Origin: Nitratireductor luteus
GTDB lineage: Bacteria; Pseudomonadota; Alphaproteobacteria; Rhizobiales; Rhizobiaceae
Length of the DNA: 64,000 nt
NCBI RefSeq assembly: GCF_026162365.1
Contig: NZ_JAOANW010000006.1
Coordinates: forward strand, 310,001 to 374,000
Direction: 5' to 3'
Positions within the stretch are counted from its first letter, which is position 1. Each line of letters begins with the position of its first letter. The translations under genes were made by a program, and so were the position numbers. The notes beneath the pieces are model-generated. The model made no database searches. It was not told the DNA's origin and saw only the letters and a list, made by a program, of their open reading frames with translations. Shown one piece after another: positions 1 through 8,738 of the stretch.

Positions 1-288
1 CTCGCCCAGCATCTCGACGGCATGGTCGGTGCCGGCCGGCAGCCAGATCGCGTGTTCAGGCGGCACCATCCAGCGCCCCTTGCCGGTACTCACCATGACG
101 ACGCCCGACAGGGCGTAGAGCAGCTGCGAGCGGCTGTGCCGGTGAACCGGGACGCGGTGGCCGTCCGGATAGTCGGTGGAGACGGCAAGCACCGCGCCTT
201 CGACCTGCTCAAGCCGGCTCAGAATCCGGTTGTGGCGGTCCTCCAGGGATGAGGCGGAGGGGCCGTGGCTGGCGGATGTCTCGTTCAT
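1..288 (-). CDS. AraC-family transcriptional regulator, N-terminal cupin part (partial)
   Basis: Only the first 96 codons are inside the window; the gene runs off its left edge. The visible protein has a cupin sensor fold with the motif HRHSRSQLLYALSG near residues 48-61 and a later WLPAGTDHAVEM stretch. This is typical of AraC regulators with an N-terminal AraC-binding cupin, such as the NimR/YeaM group. The helix-turn-helix half would lie outside. It diverges from the MFS exporter that starts at 399, with 110 bases between them, so it probably controls that exporter. A stand-alone cupin protein cannot be excluded because the DNA-binding half is not visible. Confidence 0.75.
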   Translation of the reverse strand, partial: MNETSASHGPSASSLEDRHNRILSRLEQVEGAVLAVSTDYPDGHRVPVHRHSRSQLLYALSGVVMVSTGKGRWMVPPEHAIWLPAGTDHAVEMLGE

Positions 289-398
289 GGGATGGCCCAG
301 TTGCGAAAGTTTTCGACCAAACCACGAAAGAAGATCGCGCGCAACGGGCGTAAAGATCAGGCGCAGATCCGTATCAGATCATTTTCAGGAGCACGATC

Positions 399-1610
399 TT
401 GGCCGACACGGCAGCCATCCGCGCCCGGTCTTCCGGGGAGACCACGGCCTATACGATCATCCTCGCGGTGAGCTTCTGCCATCTGCTCAACGATGTGATG
501 CAGTCGCTGCTGTCGGCGCTCTATCCGATGCTGAAGGAAAGCTACGGGCTCGATTTCTGGCAGATCGGCCTTCTGACTATGGCCTTCCAGGTGACGGCGT
601 CGCTGCTGCAGCCGCTGATCGGCATGTATACGGACAAGCGGCCGATGCCCTATTCGCTGCCGGTCGGCATGGGGTCGACGTTGGCCGGCCTGCTGTTCCT
701 GGCCTATGCCCAGGAATATTCGTTCCTCCTTCTGGGCGCCATGCTCATCGGCTTCGGGTCGGCGGTGTTCCATCCGGAGTCTTCGCGGGTGGCGCGGCTG
801 GCCTCCGGCGGGCGCTACGGGCTGGCGCAGTCGCTCTTCCAGGTGGGCGGCAATGCCGGCTCCGCCATCGGCCCGCTATTGGCCGCCTTCATCGTGGTTC
901 CCAGGGGGCAGGACAGCGTGGCCTGGTTCTCGCTGGCGGCGCTGGTGGGCATGATGGTGCTCTGGCGGGTCGGCAACTGGTACAGCCGCTATTGCGCGGC
1001 CAACGGCAGACGGCCCGGCGCGGCGGTCCCGATGCTGCCGCGGCGGACGGTCGTCGTTGCACTCGTGGTGCTCACCATACTGACCTTCTCCAAGCACATC
1101 TATCTGGCAAGCCTGACGAGCTACTACACCTTCTATGTGATCCACAAATTCGGCGTGTCGGTGCAGGCCTCGCAGATATTGCTGTTCGTGTTCCTCGGCG
1201 GCGCGGCGTTGGGCACCATTCTCGGCGGGCCGATAGGCGACCGGGTCGGGGCCAAGACGGTGATCTGGTTCTCCATCCTTGGCGTCCTGCCCTTCACCCT
1301 GGCGCTGCCTTATGCCGATCTGACCTGGACTATCGTGCTGACCGGCGTGATCGGCGTCGTCATGGCATCGGCGTTTCCGGCCATCGTCGTCTTCGCGCAG
1401 GAGCTGGTGCCGGGCCGGGTCGGCATGATCGCCGGCATCTTCTTCGGCCTGGCCTTCGGTATGGCCGGCATCGCCGCGGCGGTGCTGGGGGTGATCGCCG
1501 ACTGGAAAGGCATCGAGTTCGTCTTTGTAGCCTGCTCGTTCCTGCCGCTGCTGGGGCTTTTGACCATATTGCTGCCGGACACGCGCGCCGCGCGGGCGGC
1601 GGCGGGCTAA
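399..1610 (+). CDS. MFS transporter, fosmidomycin-resistance (Fsr) type
   Basis: A 403-residue inner-membrane protein with about 12 hydrophobic segments. A motif-A-like loop (QPLIGMYTDKRP, residues 71-82) follows the second segment and a second loop, GGPIGDRVG, sits in the C-terminal half. Length and loops match the Fsr branch of the major facilitator superfamily, proton-driven exporters of small organic molecules. The start is a TTG at 399, chosen because AGGAG at 387-391 lies seven bases upstream and no ATG is as well placed. The divergent AraC-type gene is the likely regulator. The real substrate cannot be told from sequence; the fosmidomycin label is only a family name. Confidence 0.85.
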   Translation: MADTAAIRARSSGETTAYTIILAVSFCHLLNDVMQSLLSALYPMLKESYGLDFWQIGLLTMAFQVTASLLQPLIGMYTDKRPMPYSLPVGMGSTLAGLLFLAYAQEYSFLLLGAMLIGFGSAVFHPESSRVARLASGGRYGLAQSLFQVGGNAGSAIGPLLAAFIVVPRGQDSVAWFSLAALVGMMVLWRVGNWYSRYCAANGRRPGAAVPMLPRRTVVVALVVLTILTFSKHIYLASLTSYYTFYVIHKFGVSVQASQILLFVFLGGAALGTILGGPIGDRVGAKTVIWFSILGVLPFTLALPYADLTWTIVLTGVIGVVMASAFPAIVVFAQELVPGRVGMIAGIFFGLAFGMAGIAAAVLGVIADWKGIEFVFVACSFLPLLGLLTILLPDTRAARAAAG

Positions 1611-1659
1611 CAGCTTACGAGCGATCCCCTGCGGGCTTGCGCCGCTGATGATAACGCAC

Positions 1660-1669
1660 TAACATGTTA
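1660..1669. promoter_or_regulatory. Palindrome, candidate GntR operator
   Basis: TAACATGTTA is a perfect 10-base palindrome 30 bases before the lyase gene at 1700. FCD-type GntR proteins bind short AT-rich palindromes of this size, and a GntR gene lies two genes further in the same run, so autoregulation of the cluster is plausible. Binding is inferred. Confidence 0.35.
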
Positions 1670-1699
1670 ATCAGCAAACACATCCTTCAGGGGTTTTTC

Positions 1700-2602
1700 A
1701 TGACCGCTTCCAGCCGCCAGAACGGCGGAACCTTCGGCATTTCCGCCGCGCTCGTCACGCCGTTCCGGGACGATTTCTCCATCGACCTGGAGCGTATGGC
1801 CGCCCATGCCACCGGCTTGCTTGCCGATGGCTGCGCCCGGGTCACTCTGTTCGGCACCACGGGCGAGGGGGCTTCGCTGTCGATGACGGAGCGGCTGAAG
1901 GCGCAATATGCGCTGACCAGCGCCGGCGTCGCGCCGGACCGGATCGTGGCCTGCGTCGGCGGAGCGGCGGTCGGCAGCGTTGCCGAGCAGGCGCTGGCCT
2001 CGCTCGATACGGGAATTCGCACCCTCCTCGTGCCGCCGCCCTATTACTTCAAGGGCGTCAGCCAGGAGGGGCTTTTCCGCTGGTATTCGGCACTGATCGG
2101 CCAGATCGCAGGTCAGTCGCCGCGCATCATCCTCTACCATATCCCGCAGGTGACCGCGGCGGCGCTGTCGCTGGAGCTCGTGCGCAGGCTGAAGGATCGG
2201 TTCGGTGAGTTCATCGTGGGCATCAAGGATTCGGCAGGCGACTGGGCGACGACCGAGGCTTTCCTCGGTGAGCGCGACCTGCAGGTGCTCGTCGGCGACG
2301 AGCGCCATCTGGCCCACGCCGTAAGGCTGGGCGGCGCGGGCGCCATCAGCGGCATGGCCAATCTCTTCCCCTCCCGGCTTGCCGAGCTCGTGGCGACCGG
2401 CAAGAACGATCCCGAACTGAGCGCGCTGGTCGACGCGGTGGTCAAGCTGCCGGTCACCCCGGCGGTGAAGGCGCTGGTGGGCGTGATGCGCGGTGAAAAA
2501 GGCTGGGACAGGGTGCGCGCGCCCCTTGATTCCACCCCCGCTTCCGACGTTGAAATGCTCAGGGAGATCTGGCAGGCGATGGGGCGGGACAAGGCTGCGT
2601 AA
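1700..2602 (+). CDS. Dihydrodipicolinate synthase / N-acetylneuraminate lyase family protein
   Basis: A 300-residue (beta/alpha)8 class I aldolase-family enzyme. GTTGEG (52-57) is the carboxylate-binding loop, Tyr146 (in LYHIP) the proton relay and Lys176 (in VGIKDS) the Schiff-base lysine, all as in DapA/NanA. The ATG at 1700 has AGGGG at 1689-1693; an in-frame ATG at 1664 would sit inside the palindrome and lacks a ribosome site. In this context (aldose dehydrogenase and FAH-type enzyme downstream) it more likely acts on a 2-keto-3-deoxy sugar acid, as an aldolase or dehydratase, than in lysine synthesis. The exact substrate is not determined. Confidence 0.85.
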   Translation: MTASSRQNGGTFGISAALVTPFRDDFSIDLERMAAHATGLLADGCARVTLFGTTGEGASLSMTERLKAQYALTSAGVAPDRIVACVGGAAVGSVAEQALASLDTGIRTLLVPPPYYFKGVSQEGLFRWYSALIGQIAGQSPRIILYHIPQVTAAALSLELVRRLKDRFGEFIVGIKDSAGDWATTEAFLGERDLQVLVGDERHLAHAVRLGGAGAISGMANLFPSRLAELVATGKNDPELSALVDAVVKLPVTPAVKALVGVMRGEKGWDRVRAPLDSTPASDVEMLREIWQAMGRDKAA

Positions 2603-2632
2603 CAAGGGGCTGCATAAGAGGCGGCATAGCGC

Positions 2633-3301
2633 ATGAACCAGAAGGCGGGCGAGCCGACGACGCTGCGCGAGAAGGCCTATGAGACCTTCAAGGAGCGGCT
2701 GTTTTCTCGGGAGATCAGACCGGGGCAGTTCCTGTCCCAGCGCGAGCTCGTCGCCGTGACCGGCATGCCGCTGGGTGCTATCCGCGAGTTGATCCCGCGG
2801 CTGGAGGCGGACGGTTTGATCAAGACCGTTCCCCAGCGCGGCATGCAGATCGCCCATGTCGACATCGACCTCATCCGCAACGCCTTCCAGCTACGCCTGA
2901 TCCTGGAGCGGGAAGCCGTGGTCAGCTTCTGCAGGGCGGCGAGCGATGCGGAGATCGCCAAGCTGCGGGAGGACCATCTGGCGGTGCAGCGGGCGGCCGT
3001 GGAAGACGGTGTGACGCCGGATCTTCTCAAGGATGCCCAGCTTATAGACTGGGCCTTCCACGACCGGATGATCGATTCCATCGGCAACGAGCTGATCTCC
3101 AGCATCTACCGCGTCAACTCGGTCAAGATCCGCGTCATCCGCCAGGAAGACACCCGCATGCTGCCGGAACTCGTCATTTCGGTGATGAACGAGCATATGC
3201 GCATCGTCGAGGCACTTGCCGCGCGCGACGAAAAAGCCGCGCTCGAAGCGCTGGAGGCGCATATCGATAGCGCCAGGCGGCGCGCGCTCGGGGTGGGGTG
3301 A
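2633..3301 (+). CDS. GntR-family transcriptional regulator, FCD type
   Basis: A 222-residue one-component regulator. An N-terminal winged helix (about residues 10-75, with LSQRELVAVTGMPLGAIREL as the helix-turn-helix) is followed by an all-helical FCD ligand domain with Asp/His residues that usually hold a metal. It lies between the DHDPS-like gene and the aldose dehydrogenase and probably represses this sugar-acid cluster, with a sugar acid or keto acid as inducer. The palindrome at 1660-1669 is a candidate site. Confidence 0.85.
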   Translation: MNQKAGEPTTLREKAYETFKERLFSREIRPGQFLSQRELVAVTGMPLGAIRELIPRLEADGLIKTVPQRGMQIAHVDIDLIRNAFQLRLILEREAVVSFCRAASDAEIAKLREDHLAVQRAAVEDGVTPDLLKDAQLIDWAFHDRMIDSIGNELISSIYRVNSVKIRVIRQEDTRMLPELVISVMNEHMRIVEALAARDEKAALEALEAHIDSARRRALGVG

Positions 3302-3316
3302 GACAGACTTTGGTTT

Positions 3317-3356
3317 AGAGCGCCATGCATCCGTTCGGATGCATAAAGGACGCTCT
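3317..3356. repeat. Palindromic intergenic repeat, nested hairpin
   Basis: Outer arms AGAGCG (3317-3322) and CGCTCT (3351-3356) enclose a perfect hairpin, ATGCATCC with loop GTTC and GGATGCAT (3325-3344). It lies directly after the GntR stop and beside another palindromic repeat. It resembles the small dispersed intergenic elements of Hyphomicrobiales genomes. Only one copy of this half is seen in the window. Confidence 0.55.
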
Positions 3357-3360
3357 ATCT

Positions 3361-3411
3361 TTTTGTTTTCCGCATTTATGCGGACGTCAGGTGATTCCAC
3401 CTGACTGCAAA
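3361..3411 (+). repeat. Dispersed palindromic repeat, copy 1
   Basis: Two adjacent hairpins: CCGCAT/ATGCGG (3370-3383) and GTCAGGTG/CACCTGAC (3386-3405, loop ATTC). A second copy in opposite orientation is at 39666-39714; over a 47-base core I count four mismatches. It lies between the GntR gene and the aldo/keto reductase gene and could act in transcript processing or termination. Confidence 0.75.
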
Positions 3412-3432
3412 ATGCTTATGGGAGGGATCGGC

Positions 3433-4461
3433 ATGAAGGCCGGCGACAAGGTTCCGTTGCGCGCGCAGGCGCCCGTGATGCTGACCCGGACGGGCTTCGG
3501 CGGCGCGCCGCTCGGCAATCTCTACCGTGCCGTCAGCGAGGAGAATGCGCAGGCGGCGCTGCGCGCGGCCTATGATGGTGGCGTGCGCTATTTCGACACC
3601 GCTCCGCTCTACGGCCTCGGCCTCTCGGAGGAGCGTTTCGGGCGTGCCCTGGCCGGCTTCGGGGAAGATGTGGCCCTTTCCACCAAGATCGGCCGCTGGC
3701 TCGAGGATTGCGCGCCGGGCGAGGTGACGCCGGCTTCCTTCGTCGACGTGCCGGAAAGGCGCTATGTGTTCGATTACACCTATGACGGCGTGATGAGGAG
3801 CCATGAGGACAGCCTGAAGCGGCTGGGGGTGGAGGCCGTTGACATATTGCTGGTGCACGATGTCGACGTCTTCACCCATGGCAGCCCGGAAGAGAGCGAG
3901 GCGAAGATGCGCGAGCTGTTCGACGGCGGCGGCTACCGGGCGCTCGCCGAGCTGAAGGATGCGGGCCGCATCAAGGCCATCGGCGCGGGCGTGAACGAGT
4001 GGCAGGTCTGCGAAAGGCTGCTCGACGAGGGCGCATTCGACTGCTTCCTGCTGGCTGGACGCTACACGCTTCTGGAGCAGGAGGCGCTGGACAGCTTCCT
4101 GCCGCGCTGCGAGCGGGACGACATCGGCATCATTCTCGGCGGTCCCTATAATTCCGGCATATTGGCGACGGGCGCGGTCGAGGGCGCCAAGTATAACTAC
4201 AACGCCGCGCCGCCCGACATCCTGGAGCGGGTGCGGCGGATCGAGGAGATATGCACCGCCCATGGGGTGCGGCTGATCGAGGCCGCCCTTCAATTCGTGC
4301 TGCACCACCCCGCGGTGCGCACCGTCATCCCCGGCGCAGTCTCGGCCGAGGAAGTCAACGCCAATATCGTGCTGCTGGCGCGGGAAATTCCCACGGGCCT
4401 GTGGGCCGACCTCAAGAGCGCCGGCCTGCTGCGCGCCGACGCGCCTACTGCGGAGAATTGA
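3433..4461 (+). CDS. Aldo/keto reductase, D-threo-aldose (L-fucose) 1-dehydrogenase type
   Basis: A 342-residue NAD(P)-dependent TIM-barrel oxidoreductase. The AKR tetrad is visible: Asp55 and Tyr60 (YFDTAPLYG), Lys85 (STKIGR) and His142 (LLVHDVD). The pattern matches the branch that oxidises L-fucose, D-arabinose and related aldoses to lactones. The start at 3433 follows GGGAGGG; upstream in-frame codons run through the palindromic repeat and are not protein-like. The next gene begins two bases after its stop, so the two are co-transcribed. It probably does the first step of an oxidative aldose pathway. Pyridoxal 4-dehydrogenase is a close alternative. Confidence 0.8.
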   Translation: MKAGDKVPLRAQAPVMLTRTGFGGAPLGNLYRAVSEENAQAALRAAYDGGVRYFDTAPLYGLGLSEERFGRALAGFGEDVALSTKIGRWLEDCAPGEVTPASFVDVPERRYVFDYTYDGVMRSHEDSLKRLGVEAVDILLVHDVDVFTHGSPEESEAKMRELFDGGGYRALAELKDAGRIKAIGAGVNEWQVCERLLDEGAFDCFLLAGRYTLLEQEALDSFLPRCERDDIGIILGGPYNSGILATGAVEGAKYNYNAAPPDILERVRRIEEICTAHGVRLIEAALQFVLHHPAVRTVIPGAVSAEEVNANIVLLAREIPTGLWADLKSAGLLRADAPTAEN

Positions 4462-4463
4462 TC

Positions 4464-5612
4464 ATGAACGAACCCACGGTCCCCGCGCTCGACGCCTCCG
4501 GCGTCTATCTCGGCCGGGTGGAGAGACCGGGCATCGGCCCGGCGGTGGTCACGCTGCGCGACGGGCAGCTCGTGGACATCACCTCGAAGGCGGCGCCGAC
4601 CGTGCGCGACGTGATGGAGATGGACGACCCGGCAGGTTTCGTGCGGCAGGCCGACGGCGATGCGCTGGGAACGGTCGAGGAAGTCTGCGCTTCCACGCTG
4701 TCGGGCCAGGGCGTGCGCTGGCTGGCGCCCTGCGACCTGCAGGCGGTCAAGGCCTGCGGCGTCACCTTCGCCGGCTCGATGGTGGAGCGGGTGATCGAGG
4801 AGCGGGCGGCGGGCGACCCAGCGCTGGCGCAGAACATCCGCGAGCGCATCGGCGGGGCCATCGGCAAATCCCTGCGCGACCTGAAGGCCGGCTCGCCCGA
4901 GGCGGCCGCGGCCAAGAAGGCGCTGATCGCCGAGGGCCTGTGGAGCCAGTATCTGGAGGTCGGCATCGGCCCCGACGCGGAAGTCTTCTCCAAGGCGCAG
5001 GTCCTTTCCTCCGTCGGCTGGGGCGCCGATATCGGCCTGCACCCGGTCTCCAAATGGAACAATCCCGAGCCGGAAGTGGTGCTGGCGGTCAATTCGCGCG
5101 GCGCCATCCTGGGCGCGACGCTCGGCAACGACGTCAATCTGCGCGACGTCGAAGGCCGCTCCGCGCTGCTCCTGTCGAAGGCCAAGGACAACAACGCCTC
5201 CTGCGCGATCGGGCCGATGATCCGGCTTTTCGACGGGCGCTACACGCTGGATGACGTGCGCAGGGCCGAGCTCGACCTGCGGGTCGAGGGCGAGGACGGC
5301 TTCACGCTGGACGGCCATTCCTCCATGTCGGAGATCAGCCGCGACCCGGAAGACCTCGTCGCCCAGACGATCGGCCGGCACCACCAGTATCCCGACGGCT
5401 TCATGCTGTTCCTGGGCACGCTGTTCGCGCCGACCAAGGACCGCGACCACGAGGGCGAGGGCTTCACCCACAAGCTGGGCGACCGGGTCGTCATCTCCGC
5501 GCCCGGCCTCGGCGCGCTCTCGAACACCGTGCGCCTCAGCACCGAATGCCCGCCCTGGACCTTCGGGGCGGCGGCGCTGATGCGCAACCTCGCCATGCGG
5601 GGCCTGCTCTAG
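4464..5612 (+). CDS. Fumarylacetoacetate hydrolase (FAH) family enzyme, long form
   Basis: A 382-residue cytoplasmic FAH-fold enzyme, longer than the usual roughly 280-residue members. Asp/Glu-rich segments such as WNNPEPEVVL and LGNDVNLRDVEGRS match the metal-binding region of the family. Long FAH proteins beside aldose dehydrogenases are known as 2-keto-3-deoxy-pentonate dehydratases (KdaD-like), giving 2-oxoglutarate semialdehyde. That role fits here but is inferred from context. The ATG at 4464 has GGAG at 4452-4455 and sits two bases after the previous stop. The gene converges on the kinase gene with 14 bases between them. Confidence 0.75.
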   Translation: MNEPTVPALDASGVYLGRVERPGIGPAVVTLRDGQLVDITSKAAPTVRDVMEMDDPAGFVRQADGDALGTVEEVCASTLSGQGVRWLAPCDLQAVKACGVTFAGSMVERVIEERAAGDPALAQNIRERIGGAIGKSLRDLKAGSPEAAAAKKALIAEGLWSQYLEVGIGPDAEVFSKAQVLSSVGWGADIGLHPVSKWNNPEPEVVLAVNSRGAILGATLGNDVNLRDVEGRSALLLSKAKDNNASCAIGPMIRLFDGRYTLDDVRRAELDLRVEGEDGFTLDGHSSMSEISRDPEDLVAQTIGRHHQYPDGFMLFLGTLFAPTKDRDHEGEGFTHKLGDRVVISAPGLGALSNTVRLSTECPPWTFGAAALMRNLAMRGLL

Positions 5613-5626
5613 ATCTGCAGTTGCGT

Positions 5627-6520
5627 TTACACGCCTGCGATCAGCCGTTCCACGGCCGGGCGATCGGGTGCGCCTTCGCGGCCGCCGAAGCGGGTGCATT
5701 TGAGGGAGGCTGCGGCGTTGGCGAAGCGGATGGCGGCGCGGGTGTCCTTGCCCTCGCCAAGCATCAGGGCGAAGGCGCCGTGCCAGACGTCGCCGGCGCC
5801 CAGCGTGTCGACCACGGTCACCTTTGGCGCGGGTTCATGGGCGATGCCGCCCTTCTCGAGCCAGAACGTTCCGCGCCCGCCATCGGTGACACAGACGAAG
5901 GCGTCGAGCCTGGCCGCAGCCTTCCGCAGGGCCTCGTCCAGCGCCTCCTCTCCGGCGAAGTCGCGCAGACCCTGAGCGGAGAAAGCCGCGTGGGAGCACA
6001 GGCCGAGCGCGTCGGCGGCCTCCGTCACCGGGGCTTCGGCGTCGATGACGCCCGGCTTGCCGCGCGCCCGGGCGAGCCGCATCAGCACTGCCGCGCCCTG
6101 CGGCCAGCGGGTGTCGGCAAGCGCGGCGTCGAAGGCTGGAACGGCGGCTTCCTCCAGCCAGTCCGCCCCGAAATCCATGTCGAGATCGCGGTAGTTAACG
6201 ATCTGCCGCTCGCCCGCCGCATCGATGAAGATCGAGGAAAAGGACGAGCGCCGGCCGGCAAAGCGCTTGATCAGCCGGCAGTCGACGCTCTCGGTCGCCA
6301 GCCCGTCGAGGATCATCGTGCCGATGGCGTCGCCGCCCAGCCGCGTGGCCAGCATCGCCTCGCCGCCCAGCCGGGCGACGGCCACGGCCGAATTGGCGCC
6401 GCCGCCGCCACCCACGATGGCCGCGTCCCGGGCCCGGTACTTCTCTGGCCGGGAGGGCATTTCGTCGAGATGCATGAGAAAATCGATGACGGCCACACCC
6501 GCCGTGACAATGCGCGCCAA
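5627..6520 (-). CDS. PfkB-family sugar kinase, sulfofructose kinase (YihV)-like
   Basis: A 297-residue ribokinase-fold enzyme with an N-terminal GGGGGAN sugar-binding loop and the catalytic DTLGAGD at 238-244. The segments NYRD, ADTRW, HAAFS and ALKCTR-like LKCTRFGGREG closely follow E. coli YihV. Asn109 and Arg138 fall where, as I recall, YihV contacts the sulfonate. The start is a TTG at 6520 with GGAGG just upstream and no better ATG. It is the last gene of the minus-strand carbohydrate locus, separated from the dehydrogenase gene by a long inverted-repeat element. Its substrate could be sulfofructose, another ketose or a keto-sugar acid; no other sulfoglycolysis gene is visible. Confidence 0.75.
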   Translation of the reverse strand: MARIVTAGVAVIDFLMHLDEMPSRPEKYRARDAAIVGGGGGANSAVAVARLGGEAMLATRLGGDAIGTMILDGLATESVDCRLIKRFAGRRSSFSSIFIDAAGERQIVNYRDLDMDFGADWLEEAAVPAFDAALADTRWPQGAAVLMRLARARGKPGVIDAEAPVTEAADALGLCSHAAFSAQGLRDFAGEEALDEALRKAAARLDAFVCVTDGGRGTFWLEKGGIAHEPAPKVTVVDTLGAGDVWHGAFALMLGEGKDTRAAIRFANAAASLKCTRFGGREGAPDRPAVERLIAGV

Positions 6521-6822
6521 TGGTTCCTCCGTCGGACGTTTGGTGGCTTATAGCGGTGAGGGAGGGGGTTGTCATCGTGGGGCGGGGGTTATGGCTATGA
6601 TCGACCGCCGTGCCCTGCGCTACCCCCCTCTGCCCTGCCGGGCATCTCCCCCTCAAGGGGGGAGATTGGCTGTCATGGCCGGTTTCACCAATCCTTTGAA
6701 GAAGAAGCGAAAACATCGATGAAGAGAGGATCTCTCCCCTTGAGGGGGAGATGCCCGGCCCATTCGACAAGCTCAGGGCAGAGGGGGTGCGAAGGGGCTC
6801 GGCGTGAAACGCAGTCGTTGAA
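6521..6822. other. Intergenic stretch holding one long repeat
   Basis: About 300 bases between the kinase and dehydrogenase genes. Apart from the inverted-repeat element at 6621-6787 I see no reading frame of good composition, no RNA gene and no clear promoter. Confidence 0.6.
6621..6787 (-). repeat. Long inverted-repeat element, copy A
   Basis: The left arm (6622-6666) and right arm (6730-6786) are complementary, built on CTGCCGGGCATCTCCCCCTC and its complement, and would fold into a long hairpin. The right arm is interrupted at about 6760-6774 by CATTCGACAAGCTCA. The roughly 65-base inner part matches copies B (19479) and C (23151) when inverted. No coding capacity is seen. It is a non-autonomous dispersed element. 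Confidence 0.8.
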
Positions 6823-7818
6823 TCAACCGAGCAGCGCGATCATCGTTTCCAAATGGCCCATGGCGCGGACGCCGTCTTCTATGGTGGGGGCGGTGTTGGG
6901 TTCGCCCTTCAGCGCCGCCACGGCATCGGCGATCAGCGCGTTGTAGCCCTTGTGGTCCTCATTGGCGGCGGCGGTGAAATTGGGCGTCCATGAGAGCGTG
7001 TCGACGTCGTTGGAAAGGCTGGCCGCCCGGTCGTCGGCTTTGAAGGGCGGGTCGCGGTAATAGGCGACGTTGATGACGTTGTTCACCTCCACCCTTGCAT
7101 GGTCGCCCATGATCTGGATGGTCTCCATCGGGGTGCCGCGCGATTGCACCGTGCCCATGACGATGGTGCCGATGGCCTCGTTCTCGCAGGAAAAATTGAG
7201 ATGGAACAGAAGGTGCCCGGGCGCGGGCTCCACCTTGCGCAGGGCCATCTCGGCGAAGTCGGCGCCGGTCAGCCACGGGATCAGGTCCATGTAATGCACG
7301 CAGTGATGCAGGAAAAAGCCGGTATAATCGACTTCGCCGGCGAAATAGGTGGGCGCGGTCATATAGGTGCCGGTGATGCCGAGCACCGGGCCGAACTCGG
7401 GCTTCTGCAGGACATTCCTGGCGATGCGGTTGCCGGTGGAATAGCGCTTCATGAAGCCGACCGCCACCGCCTTGCCGGCGCGCCTGGAGGCCGCGCTGAT
7501 CTCCTGCGCACCCCTGCTGGTGGCCGCCGGCGGCTTTTCCAGAAAGACGGGGAGGCCGCGGCCGAGCGTCTCGATGGCGGCGGCGTGGTGGAGGTCGGGG
7601 CCGACCGCCATGCCGATGGCGTCGAGGCCCCTGTGGGCGATGAGCTCCCGGTAATCGACATAGACGTTCTTTACGCCATATTGCCGGGCGGCGCGGCCGG
7701 CGGCCTCGCCGTCGAGGTCGCAGACCGCGGCGATCTCCACGTCGTTGCGGCCAAGCTGCGGCAGAAGCATCTGCGAGGCATGGCGACCACAACCGATCCA
7801 GCCGATCTTCAGGCTCAT
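6823..7818 (-). CDS. Gfo/Idh/MocA-family oxidoreductase
   Basis: A 331-residue NAD(P)-dependent dehydrogenase: an N-terminal Rossmann fold with GWIGCGRHA near residues 6-14, the EKPPAA motif that carries the conserved Lys of the family, then the alpha/beta substrate domain. Members oxidise or reduce sugars, inositols and sugar acids. The ATG at 7818 is preceded by GGAGG seven bases away and overlaps the stop of the epimerase gene (ATGA), so the two are translationally coupled. In this operon it may oxidise the sugar handled by the neighbouring epimerase. The substrate is unknown. Confidence 0.85.
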   Translation of the reverse strand: MSLKIGWIGCGRHASQMLLPQLGRNDVEIAAVCDLDGEAAGRAARQYGVKNVYVDYRELIAHRGLDAIGMAVGPDLHHAAAIETLGRGLPVFLEKPPAATSRGAQEISAASRRAGKAVAVGFMKRYSTGNRIARNVLQKPEFGPVLGITGTYMTAPTYFAGEVDYTGFFLHHCVHYMDLIPWLTGADFAEMALRKVEPAPGHLLFHLNFSCENEAIGTIVMGTVQSRGTPMETIQIMGDHARVEVNNVINVAYYRDPPFKADDRAASLSNDVDTLSWTPNFTAAANEDHKGYNALIADAVAALKGEPNTAPTIEDGVRAMGHLETMIALLG

Positions 7819-8729
7819 TGGTTCACCTCCGCCAGCGCGAGGCAGGAGCGCACGAAGGCGAGCCCGGCCTTGAGCTTTTCGGTCTCGTCCTCGTGCGGCG
7901 GGCGCCAATGGGCGATCGGCAGGCCCACCCGGTCGTCGTCGCGGCGGAAAGGTTCCAGCGAGACCGGGCCTTCATAGGAGATGTCTCCCAGCGCCCGCAT
8001 GATCGGCGGCCAGTCGATATGGCCGGTGCCGGGAAAACCGCGGTGGTTCTCGTTGGCCTGGAAATGGACGAGGCGGTGGCCGGCAAGGCGGATCGCGTCG
8101 GGCATGGAACGCTCCTCCATGTTCATGTGGAAAGTGTCGAGCACGATGCCGAGCCCGGCATCGGCGACGGCGTCGACGACGTGGACCGCTTGCCGCGTGG
8201 TCGAGACGATGTCGGTCTCGAAACGGTTGAGCGGTTCCAGCGCCAGCACCTTGCCGGCATCGCGAGCACGGGGAGCGGCCTGCGACAGGCCTTCCACGGT
8301 GCGCTCCTCGCGCGCCTTGCGCTCGTCCTCGCCGTGCGGGGACGGCGCGCGGCCGGCAAAGACGAGCGGTTCGCCGTAAAGGGGGCCGCCGATGATGCGC
8401 GCGCCGATCCTGTCGGCCACCTCCACGCAATAGGCAAGGTAGTCGAGCCCGCCCTTGCGGGCCGAAGGGTCGGCGCTGGCGATGGAGCGCTGAAGGTTGA
8501 CGCGGGCGGCCAGCACGACGTCGAGCCCGTTATCCGCGAGCGCGGCGCGGGCCTCGGCCGGGTCGAAATCGTCCTCCGGCTCGGGCACCAGCATCTCGAC
8601 GAAGTCGAAGCCGAGCGACTTGATACGGGCGAACAGCGCAAAGTGCTCGCGTGTGAAGGGGCGCACGAACTGCATGGAAATTATGCCGACGGGATTTCGC
8701 AATTTCATTTCCTCTTTTGGATTATCCAT
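7815..8729 (-). CDS. Sugar isomerase/epimerase, D-tagatose 3-epimerase-like TIM barrel
   Basis: A 304-residue xylose-isomerase-like TIM barrel. [12 protein letters not shown] is nearly the signature of D-tagatose/D-psicose 3-epimerases, and [11 protein letters not shown] plus the late SLEPF supply the remaining metal-binding Asp, His and Glu. It should isomerise or epimerise a ketose using a divalent metal. It lies between the transporter permeases and the Gfo/Idh dehydrogenase, overlapping the latter by four bases, so imported sugar probably meets this enzyme early. The first ATG at 8729 is nine bases from the permease stop; an in-frame ATG eight codons later is also possible. Confidence 0.8.
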   Translation of the reverse strand: MDNPKEEMKLRNPVGIISMQFVRPFTREHFALFARIKSLGFDFVEMLVPEPEDDFDPAEARAALADNGLDVVLAARVNLQRSIASADPSARKGGLDYLAYCVEVADRIGARIIGGPLYGEPLVFAGRAPSPHGEDERKAREERTVEGLSQAAPRARDAGKVLALEPLNRFETDIVSTTRQAVHVVDAVADAGLGIVLDTFHMNMEERSMPDAIRLAGHRLVHFQANENHRGFPGTGHIDWPPIMRALGDISYEGPVSLEPFRRDDDRVGLPIAHWRPPHEDETEKLKAGLAFVRSCLALAEVNQ

Positions 8730-8738
8730 CGCCTTGCT

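Noticed and set aside
6521-6822. A small RNA or tRNA gene in the longest gap
   Set aside because: No cloverleaf or promoter-terminator pair is visible; the only structure is the repeat hairpin.
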